Shown here piece by piece: positions 8,582 through 18,543 of a stretch of 64,000 nucleotides of DNA (position 1 is its first letter; each line of letters opens with the position of its first letter). Location of the stretch: NCBI RefSeq assembly GCF_014196225.1, contig NZ_JACIDI010000002.1, forward strand, positions 124,001 to 188,000, read 5' to 3'. The translations under genes and the position numbers were made by a program. The notes under the pieces were generated by a model, which saw nothing but the letters and a program-made list of their open reading frames with translations, did no database searches and was not told where the DNA came from. This stretch comes from Bacteroides pyogenes. Lineage in GTDB: Bacteria > Bacteroidota > Bacteroidia > Bacteroidales > Bacteroidaceae.

Positions 8582-10063
8582 ATGGAACATCAACTGACCA
8601 TTTACAACACTTTAGATAGAAAGAAGGAGCTTTTCGTTCCTCTCCATGCTCCGCATGTGGGCATGTATGTATGCGGACCGACAGTGTACGGAGACGCCCA
8701 TCTGGGACATGCCCGCCCTGCGATCACGTTCGACGTGCTTTTCCGCTACCTCACACATTTGGGATATAAAGTTCGCTACGTGCGAAACATCACCGATGTG
8801 GGGCACTTGGAGCACGACGCCGATGAAGGGGAAGACAAGATAGCCAAGAAAGCGCGGCTCGAAGAGCTGGAACCGATGGAGGTGGTACAGCATTACCTCA
8901 ACCGTTACCACAAAGCCATGGAGGCGCTCAACGTGTTGCCCCCGAGCATCGAGCCTCACGCTTCGGGACACATCATCGAGCAAATAGAGCTCGTGCGAAA
9001 GATTCTGGATGCGGGCTATGCCTACGAAAGCGAAGGTTCTGTATACTTCGACGTGGCGAAATATAACAAAGACCACCACTACGGCAAGCTGTCGGGAAGA
9101 AATCTGGACGATGTACTGAATACCACCCGCGAGCTGGACGGACAGAGCGAGAAACGCAATCCGGCGGATTTCGCCCTTTGGAAGAAAGCACAACCGGAAC
9201 ACATCATGCGCTGGCCCTCGCCGTGGAGCGACGGCTTCCCGGGATGGCACGCCGAATGTACCGCCATGGGACGAAAATATTTGGGCGAGCATTTCGACAT
9301 TCACGGTGGCGGCATGGATTTGGTATTCCCGCATCACGAATGCGAGATTGCACAGTCGGTGGCCTCCCAAGGCGACGATATGGTGCGCTACTGGATGCAC
9401 AATAATATGATTACCATCAACGGGACGAAGATGGGTAAATCGCTCGGCAACTTCATCACGCTCGACGAGTTCTTCAACGGCAGCCATAAGCTGCTCTCAC
9501 AAGCATACACTCCGATGACAATCCGTTTCTTCATCCTTCAGGCACACTACCGCAGCACAGTAGATTTCAGCAACGAAGCGTTGCAGGCTGCCGAAAAAGG
9601 ATTGCAGAGATTGATGGAAGCCGTTTCGGCACTGGAAAAGATCGCTCCCGCAAGCGCCAGCTCAGCCGGAATCGACGTGAAAGAACTGCGTGCCAAATGC
9701 GACGAAGCGATGAACGACGACCTGAACACGCCGATGGTGATCGCGCAGCTTTTCGAAGGCGCACGCATCATCAACAACGTGATTGCCGGAAACGCTACGC
9801 TCTCCGCCGACGATCTGAAAGCGTTGAAAGAGACTTTCCACCTTTTCTGCTTCGACATAATGGGACTGAAAGAAGAGAAAGGTTCGTCCGACGGTCGCGA
9901 AGCAGCCTACGGGAAAGTGGTGGACATGTTGTTGCAACAACGCATGAAAGCCAAAGCCAACAAAGACTGGGCTACTTCGGACGAAATCCGCAACACGCTT
10001 ACCGCCCTCGGCTTTGAAATCAAAGACACGAAAGACGGATTCGAGTGGAAGCTGAATAAATAA
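8582..10063 (+). CDS. cysS: Cysteinyl-tRNA synthetase
   Basis: 493 residues, the usual length of a class I CysRS. It charges tRNA-Cys with cysteine in the cytosol. Signature HLGHAR (residues 40-45, the HIGH motif) follows the zinc-binding Cys31 in [10 protein letters not shown]; other zinc-site elements are GWHAECTAM and [10 protein letters not shown]. The second signature is KMGKS (283-287), a variant of KMSKS found in this family. The C-terminal part ends with the short anticodon-stem domain ([24 protein letters not shown]). The promoter box is at 8544-8551 and a terminator about 100 bp after the stop. It is a housekeeping gene between accessory glycan loci. Confidence 0.98.
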   Translation: MEHQLTIYNTLDRKKELFVPLHAPHVGMYVCGPTVYGDAHLGHARPAITFDVLFRYLTHLGYKVRYVRNITDVGHLEHDADEGEDKIAKKARLEELEPMEVVQHYLNRYHKAMEALNVLPPSIEPHASGHIIEQIELVRKILDAGYAYESEGSVYFDVAKYNKDHHYGKLSGRNLDDVLNTTRELDGQSEKRNPADFALWKKAQPEHIMRWPSPWSDGFPGWHAECTAMGRKYLGEHFDIHGGGMDLVFPHHECEIAQSVASQGDDMVRYWMHNNMITINGTKMGKSLGNFITLDEFFNGSHKLLSQAYTPMTIRFFILQAHYRSTVDFSNEALQAAEKGLQRLMEAVSALEKIAPASASSAGIDVKELRAKCDEAMNDDLNTPMVIAQLFEGARIINNVIAGNATLSADDLKALKETFHLFCFDIMGLKEEKGSSDGREAAYGKVVDMLLQQRMKAKANKDWATSDEIRNTLTALGFEIKDTKDGFEWKLNK

Positions 10064-10165
10064 CAACATTACAGAAGCCGCAGCAGGCAATTATCATATT
10101 GCTTAGCTTCCTTGAGCCTTACCGACAGCGAGGACTGACAGGAGCCCGTCCGATAAGCAGTTTGA

Positions 10166-10195
10166 GAAACAGCAGGGGCAGGCTGTTTTTCTTTG
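10166..10195 (+). terminator. Probable cysS terminator
   Basis: AAACAGC (10167-10173) pairs with GCTGTTT (10182-10188), followed by TTTCTTT. It lies about 100 bp past the cysS stop, with nothing coding in between. Confidence 0.6.
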
Positions 10196-10750
10196 AAGCA
10201 AGCGCTTAACCGAAAACCGGATATTAGAAACGGAAATCGAGTGAGGTTATACCGTTTGGAGTTGAATGAGGATGCGTAAAAACTCAAATACAGCGAAAAT
10301 AAACTTCCAATCTGAGACTTGACCATCTTCAGTTGCCGTAAAAATAGCCCTATCATTACCTCAAAATGAAGTTTGACGGGGCCATTTGACGTGTGTCTCT
10401 TACAATCCGCAACTTTTCCGAGCGCTCAGTTTTGTTTTGGCATCCTCATTCTTTCTTTTTTCTGGTACGCCTTGCGAATCCTTCATCATCGGTTCTCTTT
10501 ACGCCCTTCAACTACGTAATACTTTTTCTCAAAAACAATCGTCTCCCAAAAGGTCATATTCGACTGATCAATCCGACATTCGGAGCCTTTTGGAGGAAGT
10601 ATTCCCCAAAAACCATATAACGCGAACTTTTTACCCGATTCAGAAGATTTTTCTTCCTCGACAAAGAGCGAATTAAACAACTACTACTTGATGATCAAAG
10701 AATTAACAAATCAGAAAGCAAACAATATTGCCGCCAGAGAAGCTTTTTCG

Positions 10751-10788
10751 AAAACGCCAAAATGCCAAAACGCCTATATGACTGTTTT
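10751..10788 (+). repeat. Left arm of a 38-bp perfect inverted repeat
   Basis: The 38 bases starting AAAACGCCAAAATGCC are the exact reverse complement of 11355-11392. Weaker similarity continues about 15 bp outward on both sides with small indels. Confidence 0.9.
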
Positions 10789-11013
10789 GCAAACGATAAC
10801 ATAGAATCCGGAGGCTGCCGGAATTGAGAGCACTTACCGGGTCCGTTCTTCTTCTCCTCTAATTTTTGTTTAAAATATTCTTAATAAAAAGAAGAATCCG
10901 GCCTAAGCCGCCGGGCTCTTTCTTTCTCCATAATCTCGTATGGTATTAATAAAATTCGCTCCTCTCTTGATATCCCAACAGTAGAGCTGTCCCAATAAGT
11001 TCATTGTTCCGGC

Positions 11014-11109
11014 GATGAAGTCAGGTACACCATACCATTCATCTGATGGGATGCAGAGGTGGAAGCCGAAGTGCCTGGAGGATGAAGTCGGGCATGCCAT
11101 ACCATTCAT
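11014..11109 (+). repeat. Two-copy direct repeat, 67-bp offset
   Basis: 29 bp beginning GATGAAGTC and ending CCATACCATTCAT at 11014-11042 recur with four changes at 11081-11109. Confidence 0.85.
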
Positions 11110-11354
11110 GCTTCGGTACTACAATGTCGTCCGATTACACGCTCACTCATGGCACAGCCGCACAACACATCAAATATTCATTACATAGAAATCAGAAACC
11201 TCTACCATTAATCCTCAATTTTCGTTATAAAAAAGGGACTTCAAGTCATGAAAACGGACAGTGGAAAAACGCTACTCCGAAGGAGCCGATAAAAACAACT
11301 ATAACACTAATAATCAATAACGTAACCAACCATACCAATAAAGAGTTGAATAAA

Positions 11355-11392
11355 AAAACAGTCATATAGGCGTTTTGGCATTTTGGCGTTTT
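11355..11392 (-). repeat. Right arm of the 38-bp inverted repeat
   Basis: Exact reverse complement of 10751-10788; 566 bp separate the arms. Confidence 0.9.
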
Positions 11393-11540
11393 CAAAAGTC
11401 TCCAAGAAACTCCGGAATTCTTTAAAAATCAGCTCCCACAGAAAACACAAAACCAGTAATATATTAAGACAATAAAACAACAAAAAGACACCGCGGAAAA
11501 ATCCGTGATCGACAACCATTTCGTCGGTTCGTTCGAAAAT

Positions 11541-11623
11541 CCCCATGTCTCGTTTCAAACACATCACAATATAAGAGTCATCATCCGAGAGAGAGTTTAA
11601 ACATCCCCGTGTCCCGTTTCAAA
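11541..11623 (+). repeat. Two-copy direct repeat, 64-bp offset
   Basis: CCCCATGTCTCGTTTCAAA at 11541-11559 recurs at 11605-11623 with 17 of 19 bases identical. Confidence 0.75.
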
Positions 11624-11703
11624 GCCCACTGCCTTTTTTTCAAAGCCCACCGTGTTTGATTGCAAAGCCCGCGGGCTTTTTTTCAAAGGCGGCGGGCTTT
11701 TTT
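11620..11703 (+). repeat. Four tandem units of about 21 bp with terminator-like hairpins
   Basis: Units at 11620-11640, 11641-11662, 11663-11683 and 11684-11703 share the pattern CAAAGCCCRC...GGGCTTTTTT. Unit 3 contains the perfect palindrome AAAGCCCGCGGGCTTT (11664-11679) followed by T's, so units 3 and 4 would act as intrinsic terminators of plus-strand transcripts. Confidence 0.8.
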
Positions 11704-12228
11704 GCGGCAATCGCTGTTGTTTTTCACTTGTGAACGGAAGCCCATAATAATTGTTGCATCCTTGTATGACCACAGAGAATCGGATTTAGGAAGCCGTACT
11801 CCGCACAAGACATTCACGGCTATTTCCGATACGACCGATATAGACAACACAAGTATAAGTTGCTACAAATTCGGGAAAACTCATACACTCAAGATACCGA
11901 TCTATCAACTTTTTGCAAAAATTCATTTATGGATATTTCATAGAGTGCGTGATCTTCCTATAACTATAACAACCATGAAAACGTTGTAAACCCTTATCCG
12001 TCATGGCTATGTGAAATAAAAATGATATGCTGTTTATATTGCCTTACGAAAGATATATAGAGTATAATAATCTGCAGCAAAACGGCACAATCCGCTTGAT
12101 CCTAAATCTTCATTAGAGAATAAGGCCTGATGACGGTTTGAGATTAATGCAAGAAAAGGAGAAGAAGCTGCCGCTCTCCTCTATAAACAGATTACACCAA
12201 AGTTAGCGTGCATCTTTATTGAAATGCT

Positions 12229-12270
12229 TTTCCCGACACATTCGGCATCTTGTGCCAATGTGTCGGGAAA
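12229..12270 (-). terminator. Terminator of the tandem susCD operon
   Basis: A 14-bp perfect stem (TTTCCCGACACATT at 12229-12242 with AATGTGTCGGGAAA at 12257-12270) begins 4 bp after the susD stop. The U tract is short, but the location and the stem are convincing. Confidence 0.75.
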
Positions 12271-12274
12271 GAAG

Positions 12275-13921
12275 TTACCAACCTGCATTTTGCCCCAGAT
12301 TACGGTTTTTGTTATATTCCGACTGAGGGATGGGGTACAGATTCATCTTTTCTTCCCAATGACGGGTTTCGAGCAGTTCTTTCCGGTAAACAGGAACTCC
12401 GTTTTCCAACGTTATATTTACCCGGTATATCTCTTTGGTTTTCTCCCCTATCTTCCACCGACGGATGTCCCAGAAACGATGGTCTTCGAAAGCCAGTTCC
12501 ACGCGACGCTCACGACGAATGCTTTCAGTAAAGGCATCGCCGGTAGCATCTATTGCCGGCATCTTGGCGGCAGCACGCACCTCGTTCAGTGCGGCACGGG
12601 CAGACAACAGATGCTCCGCATCAGTATAATCGGCTCCTTTCCACGCATTCATCGCTTCGGCATAGTTCAACAGCACTTCCGCATAACGGAATATAACGAA
12701 ATGATGAGGTTTCTTCTTCTCTTTCGAAGGGGTCAGCGAAACAGTTTCGTTCATGTACTTCTTCAGGTAATAGCCTGTTTTCGTAGTTCCGGCAGTACCT
12801 CCACCGTCTTTGCCTCCTTCGTATGCCTCAATGGTCGATCCCATCCATTCGTCACCATTGCAAAGAACCGTTTTGTAGAAACGCGGATCGCGGTTTTCGT
12901 AAGGATTCTGACCGGAAGCCAGCGTATTCCAATCGAATTCCGTACCATCCGCCATCTGAAATGCATCCACCAGATTTTGAGTAGGCACATTGCCTGTGTT
13001 TCCTTTCTCATAGCTGATGGGAAGGTTTCTTGCCTCAAAGTCAAAACTGTCTCCATTGCGGCGTTCGAAAATCAACTGCGAAGACTTCAGAACATCATTG
13101 CCGCCATTTTTATCGTACAACGGGTCTTTATCAATCGCAGGCAATTTATAACGCCCTTCCTTAATCAGTACATAAGCTGCATCCGCAGCCTCTTTCCAAC
13201 GCTGCGCGTCCTGTCCGGGATTGTGCAAGGGACTTGCCGCATAGAGCAGGACACGGGCTTTCAAAGCCTGCGCCGTTCCTTTGGTCACACGTCCGGTTTC
13301 CGCCCAGAAATCTTTATGGCTGGCCGGCAGCTTGGCGGCAGCCTCATCGCATTCTCCGCAGATGAAACGGATAACTTTATCGAAAGGAGTCTTCTCGACC
13401 GAATTGATTTCATCAATCGTATACGTGCGCGTAAGCAAAGGAATATCCCCATAGCGTTTCGCCAGTTCGAACAAATAGAAAGCTCTCAACACCCGTATTT
13501 CATGACCGTACATTTCGGCTTTGGCTATATCTTCCTCATACGTATCGTTCCAGCGGAAACGCTCCAGCCGTTCAGCGGAATAATTCTCCAGAAAGGAGTT
13601 GCAGGCACGTATGGCGCCATAGTTCTTCTCCCAGGCGTTGTCCACCGCATTGTTGGGGTTCCACGCATTGTTGTAAAACACATGGATGTTGTTGTCGCTC
13701 CATACATACACCGAGTTATCGGTAGCCGACTCGCGCAACGCTCCGCCAATACCTCCCAGTTCATCGGGGAGCTGGCTGTAGACATACGTCGCCAGTCCCT
13801 TTACATTATTGAAATAAGAATATGCTTCTTCTTTAGTGAGTCCCGTCGATTCGTCCAGTTCGAGCAAACTGCAAGCGGACACGGAAAGCAGCAATCCTGC
13901 CATCATGATATATTTTCTCAT
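12275..13921 (-). CDS. SusD-family lipoprotein, last gene of the tandem susCD operon
   Basis: 548 residues. Signal peptide and lipobox LSVSAC (Cys17). SusD features: RVLRAFYLFELAKRYGDIPLL (about residues 142-162), LFARAVLL-type helical repeats (AQALKARVLLYAASPLHNP), HFVIFRYAEVLLNYAEAMN, RRERRVELAFEDHRFWDIRRWK and the closing LYPIPQSEYNKN. It begins 11 bp after the short SusC and ends at a hairpin. It pairs with the 921-residue SusC immediately upstream. The ligand is unknown; the nearest depolymerase is the PL8 operon upstream on the same strand, so glycosaminoglycan fragments are a reasonable guess. Confidence 0.93.
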   Translation of the reverse strand: MRKYIMMAGLLLSVSACSLLELDESTGLTKEEAYSYFNNVKGLATYVYSQLPDELGGIGGALRESATDNSVYVWSDNNIHVFYNNAWNPNNAVDNAWEKNYGAIRACNSFLENYSAERLERFRWNDTYEEDIAKAEMYGHEIRVLRAFYLFELAKRYGDIPLLTRTYTIDEINSVEKTPFDKVIRFICGECDEAAAKLPASHKDFWAETGRVTKGTAQALKARVLLYAASPLHNPGQDAQRWKEAADAAYVLIKEGRYKLPAIDKDPLYDKNGGNDVLKSSQLIFERRNGDSFDFEARNLPISYEKGNTGNVPTQNLVDAFQMADGTEFDWNTLASGQNPYENRDPRFYKTVLCNGDEWMGSTIEAYEGGKDGGGTAGTTKTGYYLKKYMNETVSLTPSKEKKKPHHFVIFRYAEVLLNYAEAMNAWKGADYTDAEHLLSARAALNEVRAAAKMPAIDATGDAFTESIRRERRVELAFEDHRFWDIRRWKIGEKTKEIYRVNITLENGVPVYRKELLETRHWEEKMNLYPIPQSEYNKNRNLGQNAGW

Positions 13922-13932
13922 CGTTCTTTTCT

Positions 13933-16698
13933 TTAGAAGTTAATATTCAAGCCGAAGTACACAGCGGTCATATCTGGATAGTTTACTTTCAGACTTTCAC
14001 TGTTCAGGTATTTCACATGGTCCAACGAAAAGAGGTTATTGGCACGGGCGTATACCTGCACTTTTTCCATCTTCACTTTCTTTATCCATTCCGCCGGCAG
14101 ATTATAGTAAACATTCAGGTTACGGAGCTTCAGATAGCTTCCGTTTTCCAACCACTGTGTACTATTGCGGAAATTGTTGGCATTGTCTTCCGTAGTCAAC
14201 CGGGGAACATTGGCAATGTCTTTGGTTTCTTCTGTCCACCGGATTTTATCTTTCAGATACCATTCGGATATATTGGTATTGTTGCGCAACGGCCAGTACA
14301 CGCTCGGCGTATTGAGCATCACGCTGTAACGACCGATACCCTGAAACAAAGCGTCTATGCCGAAACCTTTGTATTCGAACCCTAAACTGATGCCATAATA
14401 TATTTCGGGCAGCATCGAGGAATGACCGATGGCTTTCATATCATTCTTATCGATCACTTTGTCGCCATTGAGGTCTTTGTATTTCACATCGCCCGGACGG
14501 ACTTCCGAGAATCTCTGCACGGGACTGTTTTTGATATCCTCTTCATCCCGGAAATATCCGATAGCTTCCCAACCGAACACCTGTCCCAACGGATAGCCTT
14601 TTGCCGACAGATAAGAATAGGGCTGATAACCTTCGCCGTTTTCTTTCACATTGCTTCGTACATAAGAGAAGTTCACTCCTGTATAATACTGAAAGTCCTT
14701 ATGCTGTTTTTTCCACATCACACTTCCATCTACCCCTTTGGTATCGACCCTGCCGGCATTCATGTTGGGCACTTGGACGCCGATAGCAGATGAAATCAAG
14801 CCGCTGCCATCGATCAGTATGTTCGAACGGCGGTCGTAGAATCCGTCGACCGAAAGAGACAAACCTTTGAACAAAGACATGTCTACACCAATATTGTACT
14901 TGTCGGCTACTTCCAAATCCAGTTTATTCATGGCAAGCACACCCTCTTTCAGGCTCAATCCGGCTGTGGTATTTCCATCCTGAAAATGATAGGAACCGCT
15001 TCCCACCCAATACTGTCTGTCTTGTGCGTAATCGTAAAAGTCGAAACCCGAACGGCCGTATGAAACGCGCAGCTTCAAATAGTCGACTGCGGCAACATCT
15101 CTCATAAAGCCCTCGTTAGAAAGCATCCATGCAGCAGAAACAGCGGGATAGAAACGGTATTTATCATTTTTTCCGAGCACACTGCTTCCGAAGCAGTTGG
15201 CTACCACGTCGACCATATAACGATTGTCATAGCTATATCCTACCGTACCGATAATGTATTGGCGGTAGCGGCTGTTGTTCGCTCCGCTCAGCGTCATCGA
15301 CTCATGGCGAAACAATGCCGAAGCACTCAGGTCATGTTTCTCCCATGCGCGCCGGTAGTTCACCTTACCTTCAAAGTTGGCATGTATATACTGGTTTGCC
15401 AAACCTCCGTTATCTATTTTAAGTTCGTCGTTCGCATTACCATAATAAGTATAAACAGGAGCTCCATCCATCCCTTTATCTACTGTCTGATAACGGAATC
15501 CTTTCTTAGCCTGTTCTCTATAAGTAGCATTGTTGTCGTAGGCAACAGCCAATTCGGCACTCAATCCGCGAGTCAATACCGATAAGTCTTGAGTCAACCG
15601 CAAATCCGCCTGCAACATCCGTTGATTCAGTTTATAATATCCCACATCTGCCAAAGCTGCTATCGGATTTGTTTTCAACACATGGCTGCCTCCCCATTCT
15701 CCTTGTCCGGTATGTATCGGGAAAGCGGCAGCCGGAGTATTATAAAGCAATCCGAACAATGTACCTTCGGACGTAGAAGGACGCTTTGTTTCACGCAGCA
15801 TACCCAACATATTCAGCTTTAGCCGGGTTATGTCTGTAATATCCACATCCAGATTCATGCGAAGATTCAGGAAATACTTCTTCATTTGCGAATTATAGCG
15901 ATCGGTATAATCGGTATATTTCGGATTCAGCAATCCCATATCATTTTTATAGTTTAGGGCAGTGAAATAGCGCAGACGTTTTCCGCCTCCACGAAACAGG
16001 ATATCCAATTGGTGATTCGTGGTGTGATTGCGCAACGCTTCTTTTTGCCAATCCACATTCGGATAGAGATCGGGATGACCTCCATCCAGAAAACCCTCTT
16101 CATCCATATCGGGTGCCAGTCCGTCGTTTCTCAGAGCTTCGTTGCGGGCTTTCGCATACGTGTACGCATCGGCAAACTCAGGTTGGTTGACGGGCAATCC
16201 CAGACCGAATTTATAATCTACCTTGATTTCCTTCTGCGAGTATTTTCCCCGCTTCGTAGTAATCAGTACGACACCGTTCGCACCTCTTCCTCCCCAGAGA
16301 GCGGTAGCCGCTCCGTCTTTCAGTACCGTTACCGATTCTATCTCCGAGAGGTTGATATATTCCAGCGGGCGGGCAAAGCCATCCACCACGAACAATGGCG
16401 TAGCCCCGTTCAGCGAGCCGCGTCCACGCACATTCAAGCGGGATTTCTCCGCATCCCAGCCGGTGTTCTGCATTACACTCAATCCCGGCAGCAAACCGTA
16501 AAGTGCATTGTATGGGCTGACCGTCGCATTCTTTTCGAGCTCCTCCGAATAGATGGCAGAAACCGACTGCGTTTTCCGCCATTCGGTCGTAACACGCGTG
16601 CCCATATCGATGTTCTTGTCTTTATCTTTCGTATTCTGAGCCATTCCCGAAGCAGCAAACGTCAGCGAGAAGGCTATGATATAAATTGATTTATTCAT
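13933..16698 (-). CDS. SusC-family TonB-linked transporter, short form without the N-terminal regulatory domain
   Basis: 921 residues from MNKSIYIIAF at 16698. This start gives a clean signal peptide ending SGMAQ; the upstream in-frame Met at 16737 would overlap the preceding susD. After the signal the protein goes almost directly to the plug (EWRKTQSVSAIYSEELEKN, ALYGLLPGLSVMQNTGWD, LNVRGRGSLNGATPLFVVDGFARPL, IESVTVLKDGAATALWGGRGANGVVLITTK). The carboxypeptidase-D-like domain and its DEVVVVGYG tail seen in the other SusCs of this window are absent. The barrel ends GLNINF. Tandem operons often carry one full-length and one short SusC, so this is probably natural rather than a truncation. It may depend on the full-length neighbour or recognise a different fragment size. 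Confidence 0.93.
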   Translation of the reverse strand: MNKSIYIIAFSLTFAASGMAQNTKDKDKNIDMGTRVTTEWRKTQSVSAIYSEELEKNATVSPYNALYGLLPGLSVMQNTGWDAEKSRLNVRGRGSLNGATPLFVVDGFARPLEYINLSEIESVTVLKDGAATALWGGRGANGVVLITTKRGKYSQKEIKVDYKFGLGLPVNQPEFADAYTYAKARNEALRNDGLAPDMDEEGFLDGGHPDLYPNVDWQKEALRNHTTNHQLDILFRGGGKRLRYFTALNYKNDMGLLNPKYTDYTDRYNSQMKKYFLNLRMNLDVDITDITRLKLNMLGMLRETKRPSTSEGTLFGLLYNTPAAAFPIHTGQGEWGGSHVLKTNPIAALADVGYYKLNQRMLQADLRLTQDLSVLTRGLSAELAVAYDNNATYREQAKKGFRYQTVDKGMDGAPVYTYYGNANDELKIDNGGLANQYIHANFEGKVNYRRAWEKHDLSASALFRHESMTLSGANNSRYRQYIIGTVGYSYDNRYMVDVVANCFGSSVLGKNDKYRFYPAVSAAWMLSNEGFMRDVAAVDYLKLRVSYGRSGFDFYDYAQDRQYWVGSGSYHFQDGNTTAGLSLKEGVLAMNKLDLEVADKYNIGVDMSLFKGLSLSVDGFYDRRSNILIDGSGLISSAIGVQVPNMNAGRVDTKGVDGSVMWKKQHKDFQYYTGVNFSYVRSNVKENGEGYQPYSYLSAKGYPLGQVFGWEAIGYFRDEEDIKNSPVQRFSEVRPGDVKYKDLNGDKVIDKNDMKAIGHSSMLPEIYYGISLGFEYKGFGIDALFQGIGRYSVMLNTPSVYWPLRNNTNISEWYLKDKIRWTEETKDIANVPRLTTEDNANNFRNSTQWLENGSYLKLRNLNVYYNLPAEWIKKVKMEKVQVYARANNLFSLDHVKYLNSESLKVNYPDMTAVYFGLNINF

Positions 16699-16730
16699 AC
16701 TCTGTTCTTTTTTATCCGTATTTCTGCTTA

Positions 16731-18533
16731 TTACCAACCGGGATTCTGTATCAATCCGTACTTTTTATTAATCTCATTCACCGGTAGAGGAAGCAGGAAA
16801 TATTTATTATTCCATTTGTCCGGTTTTGCGTATTGGCGTGTCTCCGCCATCTCGGTAGAAATTTCATAAGAGAATTTATCGGGATTCTTCGGAGCTTTCT
16901 TTATAATAAGCCGCGAGAGCTGTTTGGTGAAAACATCCGAACGCTTCCAACGAATGAGGTCGAAATAACGAACTTCCTCGTATCCGAACTCAACGGCGCG
17001 CTCACGCAAGATCGCTTCACGGAGTGTCTCTCCGGGAGGCACTGAAGCTGAAGTAATCGAAGGCATACCTGCACGTTTTCTGATCAGATTCACATAATCG
17101 TATGCCGTTCTGCCCGAAGCGTCGGCACCCGAAGCTTTGCCCAACTCGTTCATCGCCTCAGCTATATTCAGATAGACTTCGGGTAACCGGAGCAGCGGAC
17201 AGGTATAAAACTTGCCGTTTACCTCATCGTTGAAGTTGCGAATGAACTTTCTCATCGCAAAGCCGTTGTAACTCATCTTTCCACTGTTGTATGGAGCTTG
17301 TTTGGCTCCTACATAGATTTCCACTTTCTGGCTTCCTTTGAACTTATCCTGATTCACCGCCACAGTTTCGTACAGTCGTATATCACGGCGAGGCTTTCCA
17401 TTGTTATCGAAAAAGGGGAAATCTTTGTGATTTTTGTTGTTCCAGTCGAACTCCGTTCCGTCATTCATTTGGAACATATCGACATAAGTCAGCGTAGGCG
17501 AGGCAACCCCGTACCTGATCTGTGCGAAAGGAGTCTTTCCGGTCATATAGGTTGTAAACCGACGCGAAGAGATAAGCGTTTCTTTGTTGTTACGTTCAAA
17601 GTATCCGGCTACGAAGTCTTCGCGAGGATTGCCCGTATTCACCAGCCGATAAGCATCCGCATACTCTTTGTTTTTCTTCAGAAACTCCTGCCCGGCGTCT
17701 AACGCCTTTTGCCATCTATCTGCCGAATAGCCTCCGTACCACACAAAATGCCGGGCCGCAGCCTCCCCTTCCATATAAGGTTTATCCGCATTGAACAAAG
17801 GGCTGGCAGCAAATTGCAGCACTCTCGACTTCAAAGCCAGCGCAGCGGCGGCAGTCACACGTCCGTCTTCAGCTGCATCTACCTCCCACGGCAAGACCGA
17901 TGCAGCTTCGTCCAACAGCGACACAATCTTATCCACGGTCTCCTGCACAGTCATGCGAGGCATTTTCATATCATCGCTCGCCTTATACGCATGGTCTATC
18001 CAAGGCATGCCGCCATAGTAACGCAGCATCTGCGTATAATGATAAGCGATAAGCACTTTCGCTTCCGCCTTTCCTACCGCTTTTTCTTCGGCAGTCATGT
18101 CGGGCACGCGGTCTACATTTTCCAGATACACATACGCACGTCGTATGCCGTAGACAGGACCGACTCCGACAGTGCGGCCGTCTACGTCCAGACGATAGGG
18201 AAGATGTTCTAAAAAAACGGAAGTACCGTCTACCGTACCGGTATAAAACTTCGGAGCTCCTTTTTTAGTCCAGTCGGCAAGATCGGTCAGTATTTCCAGT
18301 ACGCCATAACCCATACGTCCCTGCATAGGCAGAAAATCGGGCAACGAATGATACACTTCCGCCAATGCCTGCTCCGCATAAACCTTTTTATTGAAAACCG
18401 AGTCGATATTCAGCTCGTTACTCAGCGGTTTGTCCAAAAACTTCTCTCCAAACTTGATGTCTTCGCATCCGGCGAGCACACCGCACAGCAGTAGAGAAAG
18501 GCAACCTATATATTTCTGATAGTTTTTCATCAT
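16731..18533 (-). CDS. SusD-family lipoprotein of the tandem operon
   Basis: 600 residues, slightly longer than the other SusDs here. Lipobox VLAGC (Cys23). Conserved blocks: KVLIAYHYTQMLRYYGGMPWID (about residues 159-180), AALALKSRVLQFAASPLFN, LPEVYLNIAEAMNELG and RERAVEFGYEEVRYFDLIRWKRSD, ending FLLPLPVNEINKKYGLIQNPGW. It starts 10 bp after the full-length SusC and ends 32 bp before the short SusC, consistent with one mRNA. MM at the start leaves a one-codon ambiguity. It partners the 1058-residue SusC as a surface glycan-capture lid. Confidence 0.93.
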   Translation of the reverse strand: MMKNYQKYIGCLSLLLCGVLAGCEDIKFGEKFLDKPLSNELNIDSVFNKKVYAEQALAEVYHSLPDFLPMQGRMGYGVLEILTDLADWTKKGAPKFYTGTVDGTSVFLEHLPYRLDVDGRTVGVGPVYGIRRAYVYLENVDRVPDMTAEEKAVGKAEAKVLIAYHYTQMLRYYGGMPWIDHAYKASDDMKMPRMTVQETVDKIVSLLDEAASVLPWEVDAAEDGRVTAAAALALKSRVLQFAASPLFNADKPYMEGEAAARHFVWYGGYSADRWQKALDAGQEFLKKNKEYADAYRLVNTGNPREDFVAGYFERNNKETLISSRRFTTYMTGKTPFAQIRYGVASPTLTYVDMFQMNDGTEFDWNNKNHKDFPFFDNNGKPRRDIRLYETVAVNQDKFKGSQKVEIYVGAKQAPYNSGKMSYNGFAMRKFIRNFNDEVNGKFYTCPLLRLPEVYLNIAEAMNELGKASGADASGRTAYDYVNLIRKRAGMPSITSASVPPGETLREAILRERAVEFGYEEVRYFDLIRWKRSDVFTKQLSRLIIKKAPKNPDKFSYEISTEMAETRQYAKPDKWNNKYFLLPLPVNEINKKYGLIQNPGW

Positions 18534-18543
18534 CTCTCTATTA

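Larger units (their letters stand above)
10064..12274. other. Gene-poor, repeat-rich interval of 2.2 kb
   Basis: No reading frame here has a recognisable family, a credible start region or conserved length. It contains a 38-bp inverted repeat (10751-10788/11355-11392), a 29-bp direct repeat 67 bp apart (11014/11081), a 19-bp direct repeat 64 bp apart (11541/11605) and a four-unit hairpin array (11620-11703). A 68-codon minus-strand frame (11109-10903) overlaps the direct repeats and reads smoothly, but I cannot name it. The stretch may be the eroded remains of genes or of a mobile element. Confidence 0.5.

Noticed and set aside
11307..11567. 86-codon minus-strand frame with hydrophobic segment across the right inverted-repeat arm
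   Set aside because: No promoter, no family, and it lies in a decayed repeat-rich region; kept only as context for the inverted repeat.
12224..13936. 570-codon plus-strand open frame
   Set aside because: Antisense to the SusD gene, which has lipobox and conserved SusD blocks; the shadow protein is low-quality and unmotivated.
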